A stretch of 15,983 nt of DNA from Prevotellaceae bacterium UBA1786 (GCA_002314525.1 DCGE01000083.1:1-15983); one strand, 5' to 3'. Counted from the first letter of the stretch, positions 1 through 7,112 are shown. Notes: generated by a model not told the origin, from the sequence alone. A program made the numbers and translations.

Positions 1-74
1 TTCATGAACTGATATACACATTCTGTGTACAAACCTTGTTTCGTTAAGCATCGATATAGTTTGCGGTTTGTTCT
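1..74 (-). other. Unidentified open frame running off the left edge
   Basis: On the minus strand one frame is open from about position 74 to the window edge. From position 59 it reads LYRCLTKQGLYTECVYQFM, which has a protein-like composition. No ATG lies between the preceding in-frame stop and the edge, so this is either the 5'-truncated remnant of a gene or chance. It sits just downstream of the decayed acetyltransferase, which fits a region losing genes. I do not recognise a family. Confidence 0.25.
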
Positions 75-89
75 TTATCGGTGGCTTTT

Positions 90-355
90 TTAACCTTTAG
101 CCTTTGCATCCAGTTTCATGACATGCACGGTCTTATCATTGCCTACTTCAAGATTATCACAGACGGTCTCTTCTCCAGTCGGCACGAAACCACACTTCTC
201 CATCACCCTGCCAGATGCAGGATTGTCGATGAAACAGGCCCCACATCAGGGTCGGATGCATATTTGAATAACGTCGGAGCATCACTATCGAGCCAACGCC
301 TTAAATTTATTCTTTCTGATGAAAGCGAAAAATCTCGATTGCTATCTGTTTTCAT
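90..355 (-). pseudogene. GNAT (RimJ/RimL-type) acetyltransferase remnant with internal deletion and frameshift
   Basis: An intact relative would move an acetyl group from acetyl-CoA to an amine and be about 170-190 residues long. Here only the two ends survive. From the ATG at 353-355 the frame reads SSERINLRRWLDSDAPTLFK and then YASDPDVG, the usual N-terminus of the family. It then runs out of frame into a stop at 203-205. A shifted frame beginning near 245 reads GACFIDNPASGRVMEKCGF and continues through GEETVCDNLEVGNDKTVHVM to a TAA at 90-92. This is the typical C-terminus, including the N-x-A-S-x-R-V-M-E-K-x-G-F motif of the acetyl-CoA fold. About 100 codons of the central sheet are missing, so the product cannot be active. 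The start overlaps the end of the phosphatidyltransferase gene by 14 nt, so the two were probably co-transcribed. Family assignment rests on motifs only. Confidence 0.8.
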
Positions 356-866
356 ATATCTTTTGTTTTGTCCTAATATAATGTCCCTCCTGAATTGCAG
401 CGAAGGTTGCAATGATGACGGTTACGTTGATAAGTATATCAAAAGCAAGGCATACATAGATGGGAATGCTTATGAAGAGCAATAAGCCCGTATATTTGTT
501 TGCAATGGTATGAGGAAATACAAACTTACCATGAACCACTAATGCAGAAATCAGATTGATAATCTTTATCAATGCAATGATTGCAATCCATATCCACATC
601 CATTTTTCAAGGTTAAGGTTTGGGAACAACTTCCAAGCACACATTCCTACAAAGCACAAGTCCGCTACACTATCGAACATTGCCCCTTGTTTGCTCTCCG
701 CATGAAGTTTCCGCGCAAGAAAACCATCAATCATATCCGTGATGCCACAAAACAGATAGATAATCCAGAACGGACTCATCATATCCGTTGAAACATCAGT
801 AAACAAGAGGCTCATTGCTCCAATGATTCTTGCCAAAGTTATTATATTGGGCAGATGTTTCTTCAT
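342..866 (-). CDS. CDP-alcohol phosphatidyltransferase family membrane protein
   Basis: The 174-residue product belongs to the integral-membrane enzymes that displace CMP from a CDP-linked alcohol, usually CDP-diacylglycerol, to make phospholipids. The full signature D-x2-D-G-x2-A-R-x8-G-x3-D-x3-D is present: D44, D47, G48, A51, R52, G61, D65 and D69. The first and last aspartates bind the metal, and the final one is the expected catalytic base. Several hydrophobic segments follow, consistent with the compact six-helix fold. The length is normal for PgsA-like members. The start codon follows AAAGAGG closely and overlaps the stop of a 31-residue ORF (ATGA), suggesting translational coupling. 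The acceptor alcohol cannot be read from sequence, so PgsA or another specificity remains open. Downstream is the broken GNAT gene. Confidence 0.87.
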   Translation of the reverse strand: MKKHLPNIITLARIIGAMSLLFTDVSTDMMSPFWIIYLFCGITDMIDGFLARKLHAESKQGAMFDSVADLCFVGMCAWKLFPNLNLEKWMWIWIAIIALIKIINLISALVVHGKFVFPHTIANKYTGLLLFISIPIYVCLAFDILINVTVIIATFAAIQEGHYIRTKQKIYENR

Positions 867-958
867 CCTCTTTCGGCTTCCAATCCAAGGGCTATATTAT
901 TCCACAAATGACCCGATTTCAATCGGGTTGCGTATTCTCTTAACTTCTTCTTAGACAT
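863..958 (-). CDS. Small ORF overlapping the phosphatidyltransferase start
   Basis: A 31-codon frame starts at the ATG at 956-958 (MSKKKLREYA) and ends in LGLEAERG. Its TGA overlaps the ATG of the phosphatidyltransferase gene in the sequence ATGA, a classic coupling arrangement. The same frame is open upstream to about 1016, with a GTG overlapping the ATPase stop, so a 47-residue version is possible. The product is basic at the N-terminus and soluble. There is no clear ribosome binding site and I recognise no family. It could be a coupling leader peptide or the C-terminal scrap of a lost gene. Confidence 0.35.
   Translation of the reverse strand: MSKKKLREYATRLKSGHLWNNIALGLEAERG
911..928. repeat. 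Short perfect inverted repeat, ACCCGAT arms
   Basis: ACCCGAT and ATCGGGT flank a 4-nt loop, giving a 7-bp stem inside the small ORF just upstream of the phosphatidyltransferase gene. No T-run follows on either strand, so it is not a convincing terminator. It could modulate coupling or be chance. Confidence 0.35.
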
Positions 959-1002
959 AACAGATGTAATTATTTGAATATTACAGCTATTGGCTGAATC
1001 AA

Positions 1003-2445
1003 TCACACGAACAGGTCATCGAGGATAATACTATTCTGGGCAATACTACTATATTTATTATTAGCTATTCCGTATGTTGTGATGAATATGTGCTGAATGG
1101 CTTTACGTGTTTTTGTTACCTGCTTGAAGAGACTTGCACGCGTTCTCAGTCGTTCTTCATAATCAGCGGTTATGGAATACTTGTCTGAAACGTATTTCAT
1201 TTCGCAGAAGTTGATGACATTATCGCTTCTGTCAATGAGCATGTCAACTTGACCACCAGCCCATTCCTGTCCATTCTTGTCAGTAAAAGGCTTGCATGAC
1301 CACGAATGGACATTACTCAGTATTCCCGATATACCCAATGCCTGTTTTATTTGGCTGATATGAAGCATGCACAGACGCTCAAATGCATAACCGCTCCAAG
1401 AGTTCTTTTGTGGCTTGCCTTCAATATTGCTCCAAAAGTGCTCATCCTGTCCATTATGGTTTGCCACAAAGCGGAGATGAAACAGTGTGAAATTGTCTGT
1501 CAGTTGATATTGTGCATCACGTTCCTCTCTTCCAATAACGGCAAATTTGCGTACAAAGTCGCATTTGACAAGATTGTCCAACACTTCCGTCAGATTGCCT
1601 CCCTCCTGCAGCTTCAAAGCTTCGAGAATCTCCTGTCGCGACATACCCTTCATTTTCTCCGATAGTGTCTCAACTACCTTTCGGTAAATCTTTGAGTCCT
1701 TGAATAGTGAACGGAATAGGAACTCATATTCATCTCTGAGAGGTGCGCCTTCACGGAAAAACAGATTGTCGATAGACCTATTGAGTTGTTCGCCCTTTAT
1801 CAACATATCCAAATAATACGGAATGCCACCCATAATCATATAGATGTCGGCAATCTGCTTTCTGTTCAACTCCATGCCTTTTATCTCACTTAGAAACAAC
1901 TCAGTCTCTTTGAGAGTGAATGGCGAGAGATGGATAGGACGACATACTCGTCCATAGAGTCCTCCCTTGTTACCTATGAACTTTGATACCATCCATGTGG
2001 TGGCACTACCGCATACATACAGTTTGAAATTGTCTTTTGTTGATCCCCAATCATTCCAAAAACGGCTGAAAGCCCCAAGAAAGTTGCCCTTTGGGGTATC
2101 CATCCAAGGCAGCTCGTCCAAAAATACAACGATACGTTCCTGCTCCAGGGAGTCAAGATATTCTTGAAGCATACTAAATGCTTCGAACCAGTCTTTGGGA
2201 CGTTGGTGTTTCTTGCCAGAATAGCGCTCCAGATTAATCTTGAATTCGCGTAACTGTACCGAACGAGGCGTTTCGTACATGCCGGTAAATGAGAATGCTA
2301 ATTCACTTGCAAATGTCTTTTTTACCAGAAAAGTCTTTCCGACACGTCTTCTGCCGTAAATAGCCACAAGTTCTGCCTTTTGACTTTCATAATAGTTTTT
2401 CAGAAGTTCCTGTTCGTAATCTCTTCCTATGATACCATTGTTCAT
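1003..2445 (-). CDS. AAA+ ATPase of the ATPase_2/DUF234 type
   Basis: The 480-residue protein is a complete archaeal-type P-loop ATPase, a family widespread in Bacteroidota and archaea with no settled function. The N-terminal ATPase domain has Walker A GRRRVGKT at residues 31-38, Walker B VVFLDELPW at 106-114, and a sensor-like segment YVCGSATTWM near 143-152. A winged-helix-like region follows (KGMSRQEILEALKL). The C-terminal region carries GGQVDMLIDR, then a short gap and NFCEMKY. This D...ExK arrangement is the PD-(D/E)xK-nuclease-like motif of DUF234. The gene stands alone with no obvious partner. A TAnnTTTG box lies 26 nt upstream of the ATG. Family assignment is strong; whether the C-terminal domain cuts DNA is not known. 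Confidence 0.88.
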   Translation of the reverse strand: MNNGIIGRDYEQELLKNYYESQKAELVAIYGRRRVGKTFLVKKTFASELAFSFTGMYETPRSVQLREFKINLERYSGKKHQRPKDWFEAFSMLQEYLDSLEQERIVVFLDELPWMDTPKGNFLGAFSRFWNDWGSTKDNFKLYVCGSATTWMVSKFIGNKGGLYGRVCRPIHLSPFTLKETELFLSEIKGMELNRKQIADIYMIMGGIPYYLDMLIKGEQLNRSIDNLFFREGAPLRDEYEFLFRSLFKDSKIYRKVVETLSEKMKGMSRQEILEALKLQEGGNLTEVLDNLVKCDFVRKFAVIGREERDAQYQLTDNFTLFHLRFVANHNGQDEHFWSNIEGKPQKNSWSGYAFERLCMLHISQIKQALGISGILSNVHSWSCKPFTDKNGQEWAGGQVDMLIDRSDNVINFCEMKYVSDKYSITADYEERLRTRASLFKQVTKTRKAIQHIFITTYGIANNKYSSIAQNSIILDDLFV

Positions 2446-2471
2446 ATTTTTGTCTCAATTGATTTCGAAGG

Positions 2472-2479
2472 CAAAGGTA
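2472..2479 (-). promoter_or_regulatory. Putative -7 box for the ATPase gene
   Basis: On the minus strand TACCTTTG matches the Bacteroidota -7 consensus TAnnTTTG and ends 26 nt before the ATG. No clean TTTG stands 19-21 nt upstream. The rest of the 224-nt gap (2446-2669) holds no gene I can support. Confidence 0.5.
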
Positions 2480-2669
2480 CTACAAAATTTTCAAAAACCA
2501 CCTTATTGTTCATCCTTTTCTTGTTATTTAATGATATTTAAGGATAAAGTATCGGTATGTTTCGTCCTTATAGTTTGTCCTTCATCGGTGGCAATCAAAG
2601 TATTCTGTTGGTTTGCATTATTTCTTTCATGGCTAAGATGTTGTATTTTGTAAGTTCTTTTAGGTGATA

Positions 2670-3515
2670 TTATAATTTTCTGTACTCACCTGGGCTCATT
2701 CCCATCTTTTCCCGGAATAGTCGGTTGAAGGTGGAAGGGGTGTTGAAACCGCAGGAATAGGCTACTTCAGCAATGGGGAGCGAGGTGTTGCGGAGCATTG
2801 TGCAAGCTGATTCTATACGGATGAACTGTAGGTGCTGAAAGAGCGTCATGCCTGTTCCGCGCTTGTATGTTCGACAGAGGGCTGCTTCTTGTTGATGGCA
2901 GAAATCGGCAATTTGGGATAGTTTCACGTCATCTTTGTAGTGCTCAAGAAGGTACTGATGAGCACGTGAATTTATTGAGGTGCTGTCTTCTTGATGTGTT
3001 CGTTTGCTCAGTGGTTCAGCAATGGCAATATTGCGTCCTAGATAATCTAACGCGTAAAGCAGGGTGGTAATCTTGCTGATGCCTGCTGTATGAATCAGGC
3101 CTTGAAGAATATTAACAGACACGTTGCGGAATGCAAGTCCGCCGACTCCTTTTTTGAATATAATATTAATGAACGAGAATTCCGGCAGGTTTTCAATCTC
3201 TGCCGGCAGAATATCGTCCTTGAACTGAACGACTATTGCTTCTGGGTTGTCATCTATGCTCACTATCGCATGAGGCAGGTTCTTGGAGATGAAGAACAAA
3301 TCACCCTTGCTCAATCGGAATATCTCATCGTCAATCATAAAACGTGCCTGCCCTCCTGTCATATACACCAGCTGATGTCCTTCGTGCTGGTGGTATTCGG
3401 GAAGTTTAGACATTAGTTTTGAATGCTCTATATTAGGATCATATTTACGGATGACAATCTGTATAGACGTCTCGCCAAGTGGCGAAATGGGCCTTTGCTG
3501 GATGTTTTGTTTCAT
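2670..3515 (-). CDS. Cupin-AraC family transcriptional regulator
   Basis: The product, 281 residues from the chosen ATG, is a ligand-responsive DNA-binding regulator. Residues about 40-85 form an AraC-type cupin sensor (PEYHQHEGHQLVYM, then GDLFFISKNLPHAI). The C-terminal ~100 residues carry the double helix-turn-helix: the first around 198-217 (LSQIADFCHQQEAALCRTYK), the second around 247-268 (IAEVAYSCGFNTPSTFNRLF), with the family ending MGMSPGEYRKL. An ATG 39 nt further upstream is in frame, but a TAnnTTTG box lies between the two ATGs, so I prefer the downstream one. It is divergent from the predicted cytochrome gene at 3633 across a short region with an inverted repeat. That gene is the natural candidate target. 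The effector is unknown. Confidence 0.9.
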   Translation of the reverse strand: MKQNIQQRPISPLGETSIQIVIRKYDPNIEHSKLMSKLPEYHQHEGHQLVYMTGGQARFMIDDEIFRLSKGDLFFISKNLPHAIVSIDDNPEAIVVQFKDDILPAEIENLPEFSFINIIFKKGVGGLAFRNVSVNILQGLIHTAGISKITTLLYALDYLGRNIAIAEPLSKRTHQEDSTSINSRAHQYLLEHYKDDVKLSQIADFCHQQEAALCRTYKRGTGMTLFQHLQFIRIESACTMLRNTSLPIAEVAYSCGFNTPSTFNRLFREKMGMSPGEYRKL

Positions 3516-3520
3516 AGGTG

Positions 3521-3528
3521 CAAAGATA
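3521..3528 (-). promoter_or_regulatory. -7 promoter box of the AraC-type regulator gene
   Basis: TATCTTTG on the minus strand fits TAnnTTTG exactly and ends only 5 nt before the preferred ATG. Transcription would begin at or next to the start codon, so the message would be leaderless or nearly so. Confidence 0.5.
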
Positions 3529-3571
3529 CAGATATTTTTGCAAATAACTATCAACTTACTGCAAATATCTG
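3529..3571. promoter_or_regulatory. Inverted repeat in the divergent intergenic region, possible operator
   Basis: CAGATATTTTTGC (3529-3541) and GCAAATATCTG (3561-3571) are imperfect inverted copies separated by 19 nt. The repeat lies between the regulator's own -7 box and the facing -7 box of the DUF4405-like gene. This is where a divergent AraC-type regulator would be expected to bind. The operator role is inference. Confidence 0.35.
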
Positions 3572-3596
3572 CAATTTTTATGATAGTTTATTGTTG

Positions 3597-3604
3597 TAAT
3601 TTTG
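3597..3604 (+). promoter_or_regulatory. -7 promoter box of the DUF4405-like gene
   Basis: TAATTTTG matches TAnnTTTG and predicts transcription from about 3610, leaving a leader of roughly 20-25 nt before the ATG at 3633. The -33 element is poor (TTTTTA near 3575), which would suit an activated promoter. Confidence 0.5.
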
Positions 3605-3632
3605 CACTTGGAATCCAAAAGCATGCAAAAAT

Positions 3633-4049
3633 ATGAAAGGAACTCACGAGCATTCTCTACAGAATTTGGTGGATCATCTTCTGCTTTTCTTCGTAATCCT
3701 TACGTCAGTATCGGGTCAAGTACTTGATTGTATAGTTGAGAGAGAGCAGCAGTCGAGACATTGTTTCTGGCTATGTACCCACATTATCATTGCCTCCGGT
3801 TTTACCATTCTTGCGTTCATTCACTTCAAGCACCATTGGGGATGGTTCCGCACTCTGCCTCATCGACTGAAAGCCAGAAAGAAGGACTCTTTGTTCCTCC
3901 TCCTTGCTCTTGTCGTTCTTCTTGTGTCGGGAGTGTTTGTAGCCTTCTGTAAGACTCATGTCTCAGGCTTCATCCATGCTGTCTTTGGTTTCCTTTGCCT
4001 CATAGTCGGTATCTACCATTTCTATGTGAGGCATGTCAAAAGGAAGTGA
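3633..4049 (+). CDS. Four-helix membrane protein, DUF4405-like, predicted di-heme cytochrome b
   Basis: The 138-residue protein has four hydrophobic helices at about residues 11-34, 45-66, 86-106 and 111-132, with a basic WFRTLPHRLKARKK loop between helices 2 and 3. Helix 2 holds H50 and H64 (THIIIASGFTILAFIH). Helix 4 holds H115 and H129 (IHAVFGFLCLIVGIYH). Both pairs have the spacing H-x13-H, the same spacing by which helices B and D of cytochrome b each supply one ligand to each of two stacked hemes. I infer two b-type hemes and transmembrane electron transfer. The overall look (H near the start of helix 1, H-H-W-x-W-F after helix 2) fits DUF4405. It is a single gene divergent from an AraC-type regulator, with its end 5 nt from the convergent acyltransferase gene. 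The electron partner is unknown. Confidence 0.72.
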   Translation: MKGTHEHSLQNLVDHLLLFFVILTSVSGQVLDCIVEREQQSRHCFWLCTHIIIASGFTILAFIHFKHHWGWFRTLPHRLKARKKDSLFLLLALVVLLVSGVFVAFCKTHVSGFIHAVFGFLCLIVGIYHFYVRHVKRK

Positions 4050-4054
4050 GGTTG

Positions 4055-5158
4055 TCATCCGATTATCCACTTGCTGCCTGGAAGCAGGGAGATGAGTCTT
4101 GATGTTATCCAGCAGCAGATGAAGGTGAGGATGGCGATGATAGGGATGCTGAGCCATACTGGGAGCAGTGGGTCGCTTTGGCTGCCGTTGACAAAGAAGG
4201 TTGCGATAGGGGATAGGAAGAACAGATGCATCAGGTACATGCCGAATGAGAGTCGGGCAGTCTGGGATATGAATCTTGGTGCGTCTTCGCGTTCAATACA
4301 TGTGAAGAGCAGGAAGGCCCCGAAGGTGGCGAGCAGTACATTCGGCGTGCAGAACTCCCACGACCATTCGAGTATCGGAGTCTCAATCATCCTACCCGGA
4401 ACTCCTTCATGCCAGAATGACCACCCGGTGAACAGTGCACCGATAAGAAAGCAGATTGCTCCTATTCTGAGTCGCTTGTTTCTGTTCCAGTTGAGGTGAA
4501 CACGGATATAGTGTGCCAGTACAAGGTAGCCGAGATATCCGGAGCAGTACCAGAACATAGTGAACCCGTTCCAGAAACATTCGCCCCATAGTTCCGATGA
4601 GACGAACCGATGTAGCCAAGGAATCATAGTTGTGAAGGCGAAAAGCCAGATGAAGGTGCGTTCCTCACGTGCCGATGCTTGCCTGAGCCAAGGTGAGACG
4701 ACTGGTATTATGAGATAGAGGCTGATGAGAGGGTACATGAACCAGAGATGTCCTCCCATAGGTGGAAAATTGAACGGGAGCATCAGAAGGTTATCCAGGG
4801 CGGCATCCATACCATAAACACCGTATGTCACCGGAAGGAATGTATATAGCAGTGCAAAGATGATGAAAGGTGGCAGAATCTTCGTGAAGCGTCGGCGGTA
4901 GAAGGTGTGCATGGTTAGTTCTTCTTTCATAGGAACGAGAAGGAAAGCCGATACAATCATGAACAGCGGAACACAAGTCCGTCCTATGGTCCCGTCATAG
5001 AATGCTACCCAGAACCTGTTCGACTCGTTGGCGAGCATAGAGATGTTTCCGGCAAGACCTGAGTCGTCTGCCCCATAAAAGTTCTCACTTGCATGTACCA
5101 GCATCACCATGAAACAGGCAATGACGCGGATGTAATCAATAAATGCTATTCGTTTCAT
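4055..5158 (-). CDS. Acyltransferase 3 family membrane protein
   Basis: The 367-residue protein is a polytopic membrane acyltransferase of the kind that O-acetylates or otherwise acylates cell-surface sugars or lipids. The family hallmark R-x10-H is present in the first helix (R11 and H22, RVIACFMVMLVHASE). The next conserved block, GTIGRTCVPLFMIVSAFLL, also matches. About ten hydrophobic segments follow, ending in a charged, short cytosolic tail. The length is typical of the family. It starts 8 nt after the ZIP transporter gene and is almost certainly co-transcribed with it, although no shared function is obvious. Neighbouring genes do not include a polysaccharide cluster, so the acceptor cannot be guessed. 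Confidence 0.88.
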   Translation of the reverse strand: MKRIAFIDYIRVIACFMVMLVHASENFYGADDSGLAGNISMLANESNRFWVAFYDGTIGRTCVPLFMIVSAFLLVPMKEELTMHTFYRRRFTKILPPFIIFALLYTFLPVTYGVYGMDAALDNLLMLPFNFPPMGGHLWFMYPLISLYLIIPVVSPWLRQASAREERTFIWLFAFTTMIPWLHRFVSSELWGECFWNGFTMFWYCSGYLGYLVLAHYIRVHLNWNRNKRLRIGAICFLIGALFTGWSFWHEGVPGRMIETPILEWSWEFCTPNVLLATFGAFLLFTCIEREDAPRFISQTARLSFGMYLMHLFFLSPIATFFVNGSQSDPLLPVWLSIPIIAILTFICCWITSRLISLLPGSKWIIG

Positions 5159-5166
5159 ATGTTAAT

Positions 5167-5916
5167 TCAGAAAAAACGTTCCATTAATACTAATGTCATA
5201 AACCCGATAAGCAAGGCGTATGTGGCTTGCTTCTGATAACCGTGAGTGTGGGTCTCGGGAATCATCTCGTCGCTTGTCACATAGAGCATCGCACCACCGG
5301 CAAAACCGAGCATAACCGGAAGCAGCGACCGTGATGCATTGCCGAGTCCGAAGCCTAACAGCACCCCGATAATTTCAAGCATACCTATGGCAATCGAGAT
5401 GATGAATGTTCTCATGGTCGATACTCCTGCTAAGATTAGTGGGGCGATGATAACCATACCTTCTGGAATATTCTGCAGGGAAATACCTATGGAAACTGAC
5501 CAGTCAATGGTTTCACCGTCAGTGTTGCAGAGACTCACACCTGCTGCCATACCTTCAGGCAACTTATGGAGAGCAATAGCCATTACAAAGAGCAGAACAC
5601 GGTTGAGCGATGAGTTGGTCTTGTGTTCTTCGGGATCAAGACCTGTGATGGTATGGAGATGAGGCGTGATGAAATCCAAAAGGTTCAGGAATAATGCACC
5701 TACCATGACACCTAAAGCCACAACCCACCAACTGCCTGCCTGCTCAAAAGCCGGCACGATAAGTCCGATGGTTGAGGCTGCGAGCATGATTCCGGCACAA
5801 TAGCCGAGTATCGTGTCGTTCCACTTATGAGGCAGTTCCTTGATGAAGAAACCTATGACAGCACCAATTATCGTCGCTCCGCAAAGTCCTGCGGCACTGA
5901 GCCAAACTTGTTCCAT
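5167..5916 (-). CDS. ZIP family divalent metal transporter
   Basis: From the preferred start the product has 249 residues and eight predicted helices. It should bring zinc or another divalent metal into the cytoplasm. The binuclear metal site is clear: HKLPEG at residues 117-122 in helix 4 and QNIPEG at 148-153 in helix 5. A further acidic and His motif, SDEMIPETH, sits near the end and matches GufA-type ZIPs. The His-containing loop after helix 3 (DFITPHLHTITG, EEHKT) fits too. The frame extends 60 nt further upstream, but a complete promoter (TTTG-N20-TATTTTTG) lies inside that stretch, so the ATG at 5914-5916 is the likely start, with a leader of about 25 nt. It leads a two-gene operon with the acyltransferase. 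Metal specificity cannot be read. Confidence 0.9.
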   Translation of the reverse strand: MEQVWLSAAGLCGATIIGAVIGFFIKELPHKWNDTILGYCAGIMLAASTIGLIVPAFEQAGSWWVVALGVMVGALFLNLLDFITPHLHTITGLDPEEHKTNSSLNRVLLFVMAIALHKLPEGMAAGVSLCNTDGETIDWSVSIGISLQNIPEGMVIIAPLILAGVSTMRTFIISIAIGMLEIIGVLLGFGLGNASRSLLPVMLGFAGGAMLYVTSDEMIPETHTHGYQKQATYALLIGFMTLVLMERFF

Positions 5917-5945
5917 ATGAAAATTCCAGGAATGAATATCAAGTG

Positions 5946-5977
5946 CAAAAATACAAAAAAATACTATGCCAGACAAA
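5946..5977 (-). promoter_or_regulatory. Promoter of the ZIP-acyltransferase pair
   Basis: On the minus strand TTTG (5974-5977) is followed after exactly 20 nt by TATTTTTG (5946-5953), an excellent match to the Bacteroidota -33/-7 promoter. It decides the start choice for the ZIP gene. Confidence 0.65.
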
Positions 5978-6017
5978 AAGATTGTATTTATTATTATGAT
6001 GTATGAGGAAAAATGTC

Positions 6018-6025
6018 TATATTTG
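6018..6025 (+). promoter_or_regulatory. -7 promoter box of the GH43 gene
   Basis: TATATTTG fits TAnnTTTG and predicts a start near 6031 and a leader of about 28 nt. The -33 region lacks TTTG, so the promoter may need an activator. Confidence 0.5.
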
Positions 6026-6058
6026 CATTGAAAAGTGTGTGATTATTAAATATCAGTT

Positions 6059-7108
6059 ATGAGGAAATTACTTGCATTTCAGCTGTTGCTGACGATGATG
6101 TTATCTGTTATGGCTCAAGGACCACAGAGAGTGAGGGAAATGAAAGACCCTAATGCTCACGATCCGGTGATGGCGAAGGGTGAGGATGGTCGCTACTATT
6201 GTTTCATGACTGGCATGAATGTTGGAGTGATGTCGAGTGAGGATATGGTGACATGGCGAATGGAACCTTCTGCCCTCAAGGAGACTCCTGCATGGGCAAG
6301 GGATACCGTTCCTGGGTATAACGGTCATACATGGGCACCGGATATCAGCTATCATGGCAGAGAGTGGCACCTGTACTATTCCTGCTCTACCTTCGGAAAG
6401 AACGGAAGTGCCATTGGCCATGCAGTCAACAGGACCCTCGACCCCAAGTCGCCTGGCTTTGGCTGGGTTGATAAGGGCATGGTGATTGCGTCGCACAGAA
6501 GGGTTGACAACTGGAATGCGATTGATCCGAATCTCATTGTCGATAAGAAAGGCCAGCCTTGGCTGACCTATGGTTCGTTTTGGGATGGCATACAACTCGT
6601 CAAACTCTCGAAGAATGACTTCCAAACTCCGATTACGAAGCCTATAACCGTTGCACGTCGCCTAGGAAGGAAACTATCGCTGAAAGAGACCAGCGACGAG
6701 GCCAACTTCACCATCGAGGGTGGAAATACCATCGAGGCCGGGGAGAACGCCATCGAAGCCCCTTTCATCTTCTACCATGATGGATACTACTATTTGTTCG
6801 TCAGTTTCGACTATTGCTGCCGAGGTCAGAATTCCACTTACAAGACCGTCTATGGCCGTTCGAAGAAGGTCGAAGGCCCTTACCTCGACCGCGATGGTAG
6901 GGAGATGGCATTCGGTGGCGGAACCCTTCTCTATGGTCCCGACGAGGATTACTTCGGCGTAGGCCATTGCAGTGTCTATGAATGGGACGGCAAAATCTAC
7001 TTCATTTCTCATGCATACGACAAAAAGAAGAACGGTGCGTCAAAACTCTTCATCCGTCCTCTGGAATTTGATGATGACGGGTGGGTTGTGGGAATGAGTC
7101 AGGAGTGA
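6059..7108 (+). CDS. Secreted GH43 family glycosidase, probably endo-1,5-alpha-L-arabinanase
   Basis: The 349-residue protein has a signal peptide cleaved near residue 20 (LSVMAQG) and a single five-bladed beta-propeller domain. It should hydrolyse alpha-1,5 arabinan from pectin in the periplasm or outside the cell. The GH43 triad is visible: general base D35 in AHDPVM, pKa-setting D156 in NAIDPNLI, and general acid E233 in IEAPFIF. Other family blocks are GHTWAPDIS (89-97), the YGSFWDGI segment (171-178), and H318 in IYFISHAYDK, which fits the metal-coordinating His of arabinanases. Length is normal for a stand-alone catalytic domain. There is no SusC/SusD pair or sensor nearby, which is unusual for a polysaccharide locus. 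The next gene follows after 4 nt. A related exo-acting arabinofuranosidase or xylosidase activity cannot be excluded. Confidence 0.87.
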   Translation: MRKLLAFQLLLTMMLSVMAQGPQRVREMKDPNAHDPVMAKGEDGRYYCFMTGMNVGVMSSEDMVTWRMEPSALKETPAWARDTVPGYNGHTWAPDISYHGREWHLYYSCSTFGKNGSAIGHAVNRTLDPKSPGFGWVDKGMVIASHRRVDNWNAIDPNLIVDKKGQPWLTYGSFWDGIQLVKLSKNDFQTPITKPITVARRLGRKLSLKETSDEANFTIEGGNTIEAGENAIEAPFIFYHDGYYYLFVSFDYCCRGQNSTYKTVYGRSKKVEGPYLDRDGREMAFGGGTLLYGPDEDYFGVGHCSVYEWDGKIYFISHAYDKKKNGASKLFIRPLEFDDDGWVVGMSQE

Positions 7109-7112
7109 AATA

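Noticed and set aside
81..485. Plus-strand 134-residue frame across the GNAT remnant and phosphatidyltransferase tail
   Set aside because: It is antisense to two regions with strong family motifs and has no motifs of its own.
911..928. Intrinsic terminator before the phosphatidyltransferase gene
   Set aside because: The 7-bp stem has no T-run on either strand and lies inside a small open frame, so it was kept only as an inverted repeat.
2429..2653. 74-residue hydrophobic plus-strand frame in the ATPase-AraC gap
   Set aside because: It starts inside the antisense of the ATPase gene, has AT-driven Phe/Leu/Cys composition and no promoter; it is probably noise.
6101..7012. Long minus-strand frames (6101-6625 and 6674-7012) opposite the GH43 gene
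   Set aside because: The GH43 gene carries the complete catalytic triad and signal peptide; the opposite frames have no recognisable features.
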